35,846 nucleotides of DNA from QQUD01 sp039029915 (GTDB lineage Bacteria > Chloroflexota > Anaerolineae > Promineifilales > Promineifilaceae), in NCBI GenBank assembly GCA_039029915.1, contig JBCCFD010000018.1, positions 1-35,846 on the forward strand, read 5' to 3'. Made by a program: the position numbers and the translations under genes. Shown one piece after another: positions 29,909-35,846 of the stretch. How positions within the stretch are numbered: the stretch's first letter is position 1; every line of letters starts with the position of its first letter. The notes under the pieces were generated by a model, which was not told where the DNA came from, made no database searches, and was given only the letters and a program-made list of their open reading frames with translations.

Positions 29909-32836
29909 ATGTTAAATTTGTCCTTGCTTGGCTCGTTTACTGCGAACTTAAATAATCAACCGATCACCCATTTTTACAGTCAAAAAGCACGCGCTTTATT
30001 GATCTATCTTGCCGCGAATCTAGGTAGTCCTCAATATCGCTCCCACTTGGCGGGTTTGCTGTGGCCTGAATTTACAGAGAAGAGAGCCCGCCGCAATTTG
30101 TCACAAGCGCTGACCGCGCTACGAAAAGATTTAGGGTCAGTCGAACTTCCTCTCATTGAGAGCAATACGCACACCATCCAGCTAATCACAGACGGTCGTG
30201 TCATAGTCGATTCTGTTTTATTTGAGCAGGGATTAACGGCCGTTCGGAACCACGATCACTCAGAACTAACGGCCTGTAAAGCCTGTACTGAAGCTTTACA
30301 AAAAACGGCCGTTTTATACCGGGGACCATTCCTCAATCAGATTTATTTATCTGATAGCGCCATCTTTGAGGAGTGGATATCGGCCAGACGAGAATATTAT
30401 GCTCAAAAAACCATCGATATTTTAATGTGGCTCAGCGACTGCTACGCTCATCAAAACAAGCTAGAGTCTGCACTAGAGACGACGGACAAGCTACTCACTA
30501 TGCGCCCGTGGCTCGAAAGCGCACACCAACAGCGTATGCGGCTACTCGCTCAGTTAGGCCAACGAACACAAGCCTTAGCCCAATATGATTTGCTGGGTGA
30601 TGCGCTCATGGATGAGCTCGGCGTTTCACCCTCTAACAAAACAAATACACTGTATGACCAAATCCTAGCCAACAAGTTTGAGGTAATTGAAAAAAAGACC
30701 CACCCAGATCAACATCGTTCCTCATTCCCCTTCCATGCCCCCTCAGTTTCAACCCATTTTGTTGGCAGGCGACAGGAATTAGCTCAGCTTCAACAAAAAA
30801 TAGAAGGCAATAACCGTCAACGAATCGCTATTGTTGGCATGGGCGGGGTTGGCAAAACAACATTTGCCGCTTTTGTTGCTAAACAGCTCAAGTCACAATT
30901 TACAGATGGCGTTCTTTGGGGCAACAACAAAACAAGCGATCCGTTTAATACGCTTGAACTATGGGCACGCGCCTTTGGAAATGATTTCAGCGCAATCAAT
31001 GATCTCGAAAGCAAAGCGATAGCGGTCCGTGATATGCTGGCTAATAAGCAGGTACTGATTGTCATCGACAATGTGGATGATGCAAAATTAGCTCGATCCC
31101 TACTTCCTGATGGCAACCATAATCTGACGCTTATTACAACCCGCAATCTTGAGATCGCCCTCGCCTTGGATGCAATACCCATTTTTTTAAATGAACTCGA
31201 CCCCACATATAGTCAGCAGTTGCTAAACCGAATTGTTGGGGAAGAGCGAATCACAGCCACTGCTGAGGAGGAGTCCGCGGCAACGAAAATAGTTGAACGG
31301 CTGCACCACCTGCCATTAGCCGTTGAGATTGCCGCCAAACGCTTACTTTCACGACCCCGTCTGCGTTTAACAAAATTGGCTCAGAGCCTTGAGGTAACCC
31401 ATCAGCGCCTTTCGTTAGAAATTGGCGATCAGGCTGTCCAAACCTCTTTTCAGGTCAGCTGGGAGAGCATTGAACCCCCAGTTCAGCAAATATTTTCAGC
31501 AATGGGTCATTTTGCAGGACGGCCGTTTTTACCTGAAGCACTCGCCTCAGCTGTTGCTATTGACGTTCAAGATATTGAAGATGAATTACACACCTTAACG
31601 GCTCTTTCCTTGGTATCTGAAGATGGCGAATTTCGTTACCGACAGCATCCGTTATTAGCCGATTTCTCCGTTGAAAAGCTCGCTATGACGGAACAAGTGA
31701 AAGCACAGCAGGAGTTTCGTTTGATTAATTACTATTTGAGCTTTGTGCAACAGGCTGGCGCAGACTTTGTACAACTAGAGCCAGAATGGGAACAAATAAC
31801 GGCCGTTATTCAACTCGCTCATCAAAATGGCAAAGCTCAAGAGCTGCTTGATCTCGCTGACTCGCTGGCCCATGTGTGGAGTTTGCGCGGCCACTATAGG
31901 CAAGCCCGCCAAGCGTATCAACTCGCACTTGAAGCCGCACAAACCTTAGACGACATGGATCAAGAAGCACTAGTCTGGTTGCGTTGGGGCCAATCCTGCC
32001 TAGAACAAAATGATTATGCGGATGCTGAAATCAAACTAACAGAAAGTTTAAATCGATATCACTATATTGAAGATGAAGAAGGAATGGTTCAATCACAAAT
32101 TCATCTTTCCAGAATCGCTGTAGAACAAGGGAAATACAACAAAGCCATAATGTGGCTTAACAAATGTCAGGAAATCTTAGAAATTGCCCCAAACAAAAAG
32201 GGATTAGGGGACGTCTATTTCTATCAGGCATTAATTGCCTTTGCAGATGGTTATCGCCTAGATGAAGCAGACGCCTACTCAGCAAAGGCGCTTAATTTAT
32301 ATGAAACGGCCGATAACCAAACGAGCAAAATTGATGTATTGCGAATGCAATCTGATATTGCGACTCAGCGAAAGGATTTTGCCCAAGCTGAGAAGCTGGC
32401 TTTATCTGCCAAAACACTTAGCGAAACCCTTCGAGATGAGACCCAGCTAGCCACAAGCCTATACTGCTTAACAACGATTTTTATCCATCAGGGAAAGTTT
32501 GAACAAGCAAAAACTGCGGCAGAGGACAGTCTAGTCATCTTTCGCCGGACTGGCATTAAACGATATGAAGGGCTTGTTTTACGCAACTTAAGTCATCTTC
32601 ACAAAAAAGAGGGCGAACTCCAAAATGCTATCGAATGTATTGAAAAGAGCCTAGATATTTTTTTAAAGCTCGAGCTCGTTTTGAGTCAGGCTTTTTCTTA
32701 TTATGGCTTGGCACAACTCCATCTTCTACTTAATAATCCGAAGGCTGCTAAATCAGCCACTAACGCAGCTTTACAATTAGCCACCAAACTTGAGCATCAA
32801 CCACTCTTAGACAGGATTCACCAAAATCTACTTTGA
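29909..32836 (+). CDS. SARP/BTAD-NB-ARC-TPR transcriptional regulator
   Basis: 975 aa from the ATG at 29909 (a TTG two codons earlier is less likely). Domains in order are a winged helix plus BTAD bundle (1-250; L-L-W-P-E-F-T-E-K-R-A-R-R-N-L-S is the DNA-binding helix region), F-V-G-R-R-Q-E-L and an NB-ARC ATPase with P-loop I-V-G-M-G-G-V-G-K-T-T (308-318), Walker B V-L-I-V-I-D-N-V-D-D, T-T-R and L-P-L-A-V motifs, and then about ten TPR-like repeats to the end. This is the AfsR/GutR-like signal-sensing activator plan common in Chloroflexota and actinomycetes. ATP and a ligand would control DNA binding. Its targets are unknown; it is divergent from the RidA/dehydrogenase genes across 292 nt. 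Confidence 0.92.
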   Translation: MLNLSLLGSFTANLNNQPITHFYSQKARALLIYLAANLGSPQYRSHLAGLLWPEFTEKRARRNLSQALTALRKDLGSVELPLIESNTHTIQLITDGRVIVDSVLFEQGLTAVRNHDHSELTACKACTEALQKTAVLYRGPFLNQIYLSDSAIFEEWISARREYYAQKTIDILMWLSDCYAHQNKLESALETTDKLLTMRPWLESAHQQRMRLLAQLGQRTQALAQYDLLGDALMDELGVSPSNKTNTLYDQILANKFEVIEKKTHPDQHRSSFPFHAPSVSTHFVGRRQELAQLQQKIEGNNRQRIAIVGMGGVGKTTFAAFVAKQLKSQFTDGVLWGNNKTSDPFNTLELWARAFGNDFSAINDLESKAIAVRDMLANKQVLIVIDNVDDAKLARSLLPDGNHNLTLITTRNLEIALALDAIPIFLNELDPTYSQQLLNRIVGEERITATAEEESAATKIVERLHHLPLAVEIAAKRLLSRPRLRLTKLAQSLEVTHQRLSLEIGDQAVQTSFQVSWESIEPPVQQIFSAMGHFAGRPFLPEALASAVAIDVQDIEDELHTLTALSLVSEDGEFRYRQHPLLADFSVEKLAMTEQVKAQQEFRLINYYLSFVQQAGADFVQLEPEWEQITAVIQLAHQNGKAQELLDLADSLAHVWSLRGHYRQARQAYQLALEAAQTLDDMDQEALVWLRWGQSCLEQNDYADAEIKLTESLNRYHYIEDEEGMVQSQIHLSRIAVEQGKYNKAIMWLNKCQEILEIAPNKKGLGDVYFYQALIAFADGYRLDEADAYSAKALNLYETADNQTSKIDVLRMQSDIATQRKDFAQAEKLALSAKTLSETLRDETQLATSLYCLTTIFIHQGKFEQAKTAAEDSLVIFRRTGIKRYEGLVLRNLSHLHKKEGELQNAIECIEKSLDIFLKLELVLSQAFSYYGLAQLHLLLNNPKAAKSATNAALQLATKLEHQPLLDRIHQNLL

Positions 32837-32845
32837 CCTACAAGC

Positions 32846-33427
32846 TTAGTCAAAAACGCCGCCATCATTCCCAGCCATATCACTTAGCTTTTTAAAGCCT
32901 GTGCGTAAATAAAGCCCCTCAACGCTCATAATGTTCCATTTGGCTGAATTACTGTTCGAATCAGCACTAAATCCAAATCCTCCATTTGCCTCATCCCAAA
33001 CAAGGTATTTACCCAACTTTACATTTTTGATGGTGCAATTAACTTCCTCACCTGTCTCTGTCGTCTTAATCTCCCAAAGAAATGATTTATCCTGTTTGTT
33101 TTTCTTTTGATATCGATCTCTTGAGCCCATTACTGCGCATAGGTTGTAGATAGATGTACCGTTTCCTAATTGAGAGGGGCATAGATAGCTCTGACGCTCA
33201 TTTATAGTATGACTGCACTTAATGAAATAATTTTCAGTTTTTCTGATTCTTTCTATAAACCAGTGAAATAGCGCACTGTCAGTTTCAAGGGACATTCTCT
33301 GAACCACTGTCGGTGTCCCATCACCTGTTTGATATTGTCCCCAGTAAGTACCAGTATCGACGTTTCCTTGACTATCTAAGGAACGAAATCTAACCCATGC
33401 AACATTATGATCACTTACATAATTCAT
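32846..33427 (-). CDS. Small protein of unknown family, paralogue 1 (GND-x-GVFD tail)
   Basis: 193 aa with a good AAGGAG site (33435-33441) before the ATG at 33427. It has no signal peptide. It shares with the next gene W-F-x-E-R-I near the middle, a W-E-I-x-T segment, C-T-I-K and the C-terminal pattern W-x-I-x-S-V-E-x-L-x-L-R-T-G followed by M-x-G-N-D-x-G-V-F-D as the last ten residues. Repeated W/Y-x-I-K and beta-strand-like spacing suggest a beta-trefoil or other all-beta lectin-like fold, but I do not recognise a family. It is convergent with the SARP regulator (9-nt gap between stops). Neither it nor its sister contains ACGGCCGT. Confidence 0.75.
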   Translation of the reverse strand: MNYVSDHNVAWVRFRSLDSQGNVDTGTYWGQYQTGDGTPTVVQRMSLETDSALFHWFIERIRKTENYFIKCSHTINERQSYLCPSQLGNGTSIYNLCAVMGSRDRYQKKNKQDKSFLWEIKTTETGEEVNCTIKNVKLGKYLVWDEANGGFGFSADSNSNSAKWNIMSVEGLYLRTGFKKLSDMAGNDGGVFD

Positions 33428-33556
33428 CCTATTTTCTCCTTATCAATTTAAATAAAATACAAAGTCACTTCCGTTATCTAAGAAAGCGGAAAGCGTTTAC
33501 CGTTTGCGATTTCGAACGACTATTTTCATTTAATCTAACAGCAATGAGGCAAGGCT

Positions 33557-34072
33557 TTAATCAAATACACCGCTATCGTTTCCTGGCATACGGTGTGGAT
33601 TTTTATAGGCATGTCCAGTTCTAAGCACTAAATTTTCGACGCTAGATATTGTCCACCATGTAGGAGATGCACTTAAAGTTAATGAATAATCAAGATACGA
33701 ATTTTGCCCGATTGATTTAATCGTGCAGTCAATCACTTTACCTGTTTTTTGAGAAGTTTCGATTTCCCAACATACGCTTGGGGGTAGATCACCTTGATTC
33801 CGATTGCGTCCACCAACTAAGAAATCCAACTTGCCATTAGACGCAACATAGAGGTAGTGTTCACCATCTCGAGTAAATTGGTTTTTAATAAGATAATGTT
33901 TATTAGCATCCTTAATTCTTTCAACAAACCAGCGAGCCTTTAACCACCCATCCTGAATTGTGCTTATCTCTAAAGGGCCTTGTTCTCGATGAAGAAATTT
34001 GCCTGAGTCCTTTTCAGGTTGAGGTGTTATTCTCACAAATGCTTCAAGTGGATTACTGGCACGATCACTCAT
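33557..34072 (-). CDS. Small protein of unknown family, paralogue 2 (GND-x-GVFD tail)
   Basis: 171 aa from the ATG at 34072, chosen for the AAGGAGA site at 34080-34086; the frame is open to 34135. It has the same architecture as its neighbour: W-F-V-E-R-I, C-W-E-I-E-T-S, C-T-I-K-S-I, W-T-I-S-S-V-E-N-L-V-L-R-T-G and the final M-P-G-N-D-S-G-V-F-D. The two differ widely outside these blocks, so the duplication is old. There is no signal peptide, so it is cytoplasmic or released by another route. The pair is transcribed in tandem (129-nt spacer), and R1 copy B lies just upstream. Confidence 0.75.
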   Translation of the reverse strand: MSDRASNPLEAFVRITPQPEKDSGKFLHREQGPLEISTIQDGWLKARWFVERIKDANKHYLIKNQFTRDGEHYLYVASNGKLDFLVGGRNRNQGDLPPSVCWEIETSQKTGKVIDCTIKSIGQNSYLDYSLTLSASPTWWTISSVENLVLRTGHAYKNPHRMPGNDSGVFD

Positions 34073-34079
34073 AATTTTA

Positions 34080-34086
34080 TCTCCTT
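34080..34086 (-). promoter_or_regulatory. Ribosome binding site deciding the 34072 start
   Basis: AAGGAGA on the minus strand, 7 nt before the ATG at 34072; the paralogue at 33427 has the same heptamer at the same distance. Confidence 0.7.
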
Positions 34087-34125
34087 GACTATGTTTATGA
34101 TTCAATAATTTAAATTTTTCACTTA

Positions 34126-34238
34126 AGCGTTCCAAAGTTTCTAAATTGAAAACCCAGTTAGATAAAAGCTTCGGAACCTCGAGGAAACGAAGTTTAAAGC
34201 CGTCATTTTATTCAAAGCAGGAACTTCGTTTCACTTAA
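34126..34238 (+). repeat. Double-hairpin element R1, copy B
   Basis: 113 bp, 99 of 113 identical to 17288-17400. It has both hairpins; the second has exact 11-bp arms GAAACGAAGTT and AACTTCGTTTC. It sits immediately upstream of the paralogue 2 gene and would be its leader or promoter region. Confidence 0.85.
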
Positions 34239-34522
34239 CTTTTATAAGGGGAAATTTTAAAGAAAAATTTCCCTATTTGGTACCCAAGGAAGGGGTACAA
34301 AATGGGTACAAAACGGCCGTTTTTCAAATTCGCCCCGGCCCACGCCTCCCAATCCGGCACATTTTCTGCAAAAGAGGGCAGCTGCATCGCAATCCCCCAT
34401 GAATAGCGGAAACGGCCGTTCAATCCATCAATTGCATATCCTAAATTTGTATATTTATCCAAGCCTCCTGCAGATTGGCCTGTCTTACAATATTCTTTCG
34501 CTGTTATCGAAAACAAAAGCAA
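34235..34522 (-). CDS. Doubtful 95-aa open frame next to R1
   Basis: An open frame of 95 codons with no family I recognise, containing W-E-A-W-A-G-A-N-L and twice N-G-R-F, both encoded by ACGGCCGT sites (34313 and 34412). Since nearly every other copy of that octamer is inside genes, this may be a real or decayed gene. Against it: the last codons form a 10-bp hairpin (34249-34258 with 34264-34273), the start has no good ribosome binding site, and it ends inside the R1 repeat. Confidence 0.25.
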   Translation of the reverse strand: MLLFSITAKEYCKTGQSAGGLDKYTNLGYAIDGLNGRFRYSWGIAMQLPSFAENVPDWEAWAGANLKNGRFVPILYPFLGYQIGKFFFKISPYKS

Positions 34523-34658
34523 ACGCGACTATAACTTTCTTATATTTTTACGAATGAAAGGACTATTCACAGTTATCCAAGAGATTTGATATAGTTTCAA
34601 TTGTCATATCAAGCACTTCCAACAATGTATCGTTAGATTCTTCGCAAAGGCAAAACTC
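34523..34658. other. Spacer upstream of the sensor gene
   Basis: 136 nt, AT-rich, probably containing the promoter of the plus-strand sensor gene. No repeat or hairpin was noticed. Confidence 0.4.
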
Positions 34659-35846
34659 ATGTCTATTTCATTATTTCAAAAGCTCTTCAAACCACCGCAC
34701 TTTAAAGACAAGAGCAAAATGCAAATAGCAACCTTAATGCACGTCATCATTTGGATTGCTATTTTAGCTATCGTCATTTACAACATTTTTCTATACTTCT
34801 TTTTCCAAAATCCTTATACGCTGATTGGCATTAATTTGGGGTTTCTCTTTGCCCTTCTAACGCAACTTTACCTATTACATCAAGGTCACTTCCAATTACC
34901 GGTCAGATTTTTGCTTTTTATTTGCTGGCTATATATCACGCTAATTTTGTTCTTTTGGGGTGGTATTCGAAACCCAGTCATCAGCGGCTACATGCTGATT
35001 ATTCTTATGACGGGTTTAGTTTTAGGAAAAAGAGGGGTCCTCAACGCTTCATTATTAAGTTTGATCAGTATTTTTGGCTTATTGCTCCTTGAAATAAACG
35101 GCCGTTTACCTCAACCGTGGATCCCGCTCACAAATAATTTTACGTGGTCAACCGCCATTATGCTTCTAGCTACAGCGGCCGTATTTTTATATTTAACCAT
35201 TGATATCCTAGAAAAATCCAATGAAAACCAGCGAAAAAATGAAAATCTGTATCGTACCCTTATCGAATATTCTGATATGGTGCTTTGTCGCTGGCGCCCC
35301 GACACAACCTTAACCTTCGTCAATGAGAAGTATCGCCAAACGCTAAATATTCCAGAAAATTTAGATGGTGTTAAATGGCTTGATTTTTTACCTCAAAAAG
35401 ATCATCAAGAGACCTTAGCATTTTACCAAAATATTATGCTTAATCCTCAAGTTTCAGTGCATGAGCAAAAAGTAGTTACCACTTCAGGACGGGAGCGCTT
35501 TTTTCAATGGATTGATACCCCGCTTCAAGGAGAAGACGGCCGTATTACAGAATTTCAAAGCGTAGGGGTGGACATAACCGAATTAAAAGAAGCAGAAAAT
35601 GCCCTACGCGCCAGCGAACGTAAGTACCGTCAGCTTTTTGAAAATATGACCAATGGGTTTGCTATCTACGAAACGCTGCTCGACGAGCAGGGTAAAATTA
35701 TTGACTTAATTTTTTTAGAAGTAAACAAAACCTTTCAAAAAATGATCGGCCTAAAAGAGCAGGACATGATCGGCAAAAGAATGACCTTAATCGTGCCAAG
35801 GTTAAAAAATGAATCAAAGTATTACCTAGATATCCTAGGGGAAGTG
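34659..35846 (+). CDS. Membrane PAS-domain sensor (probably histidine kinase), N-terminal part
   Basis: An open frame of 396 codons from the ATG at 34659 to the window edge without a stop. About six transmembrane helices (residues 20-185) form an N-terminal membrane sensor. A short coiled linker (N-E-N-Q-R-K-N-E-N-L-Y-R) leads to PAS domain 1 (about 200-315), ending with a PAC-like V-G-V-D-I-T-E-L-K. A second linker leads to PAS domain 2 (from Y-R-Q-L-F-E-N-M-T-N-G), still open at the edge. The output domain is outside the window; a histidine kinase is most common for this layout, but a GGDEF output is possible. ACGGCCGT occurs twice. Confidence 0.85.
   Translation, partial: MSISLFQKLFKPPHFKDKSKMQIATLMHVIIWIAILAIVIYNIFLYFFFQNPYTLIGINLGFLFALLTQLYLLHQGHFQLPVRFLLFICWLYITLILFFWGGIRNPVISGYMLIILMTGLVLGKRGVLNASLLSLISIFGLLLLEINGRLPQPWIPLTNNFTWSTAIMLLATAAVFLYLTIDILEKSNENQRKNENLYRTLIEYSDMVLCRWRPDTTLTFVNEKYRQTLNIPENLDGVKWLDFLPQKDHQETLAFYQNIMLNPQVSVHEQKVVTTSGRERFFQWIDTPLQGEDGRITEFQSVGVDITELKEAENALRASERKYRQLFENMTNGFAIYETLLDEQGKIIDLIFLEVNKTFQKMIGLKEQDMIGKRMTLIVPRLKNESKYYLDILGEV

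Larger units (their letters stand above)
3159..35543. repeat. Highly iterated palindrome ACGGCCGT (32 copies)
   Basis: Exact copies start at 3159, 3963, 4160, 6472, 7563, 7688, 8439, 11492, 13784, 14380, 15214, 16644, 19393, 19887, 20609, 21111, 22698, 23034, 23868, 24113, 26034, 26533, 28543, 29433, 30236, 30305, 31519, 31799, 34313, 34412, 35098 and 35536. Nineteen extend to AACGGCCGTT and several further (for example GAAAACGGCCGTTTTC at 8435 and 23864). One-mismatch relatives are at 4710, 7371, 10006, 10931, 15023, 29183, 32306 and 35175. Thirty of the 32 lie in confident genes and are read in all three frames (N-G-R, T-A-V or R-P). By base composition less than one copy is expected; this is my rough estimate. 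Confidence 0.95.

Noticed and set aside
29692..29910. 72-codon minus-strand frame upstream of the SARP gene
   Set aside because: It crosses the promoter region of two divergent genes and shows no motif or ribosome binding site.

Overview
The window looks like chromosomal DNA from a Chloroflexota bacterium (Anaerolineae-like, probably an uncultured lineage). This rests on several traits: secreted proteins with Pro/Thr-rich 'PTATP'-type linkers, a SARP/BTAD-NB-ARC-TPR regulator, paired acyl-CoA dehydrogenases, and moderate GC (mid-40s % by eye). No rRNA, tRNA, CRISPR array or transposase is visible. Positions 1-271 form a 99-bp perfect fold-back, which suggests the left edge is a contig end.

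Region 1 (about 230-15864, all minus strand) is a long gene island. In transcription order it holds: a membrane-anchored family-2 glycosyltransferase, a B12-binding radical SAM enzyme, a small membrane protein overlapping a NodU/CmcH/TobZ-type carbamoyltransferase, a membrane-tethered SGNH hydrolase, a DUF5989 mini-protein, a wall-anchored BNR/sialidase-fold protein, a small 'YIDPATG' membrane protein, a type I phosphodiesterase-like protein, a 5-TM protein, a Tat-exported sulfatase-fold protein with Thr in the nucleophile slot, an acyl-CoA/acyl-ACP dehydrogenase and an acyl carrier protein. I read it as an envelope glycan/lipid or secreted-metabolite system in which a carrier-bound acyl group is oxidised and a product is glycosylated, carbamoylated and modified at the cell surface. 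The product is unknown.

Region 2 (15865-20284) is gene-poor. It has a hexapeptide-repeat acetyltransferase, a secreted protein with two duplicated carbohydrate-binding-like modules, and two long spacers carrying dispersed hairpin elements. Region 3 (20285-22353, plus) has a cupin, a YtkA/CopC-like secreted protein paired with a duplicated His-rich membrane protein, and a DUF3291 gene remnant. Region 4 (22319-29616) has a cytochrome P450, a histidine phosphatase, a DUF624 (YesL-like) membrane protein, an M24 peptidase, a pair of acyl-CoA dehydrogenases typical of heteromeric ACADs, and a RidA-family protein. Region 5 (29909-35846) has the large regulator, two paralogous small proteins of unknown family, and the start of a membrane PAS sensor protein that runs off the edge.

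The strongest non-gene signals are: (i) the octamer ACGGCCGT, present 32 times and almost always inside genes in all three frames, a highly iterated palindrome comparable with cyanobacterial HIP1; (ii) six intergenic spacers that each hold a different degenerate array of 6-8-bp units (mostly 7) followed by an array of the complementary unit, a shared architecture without shared sequence; (iii) three families of dispersed hairpin elements.
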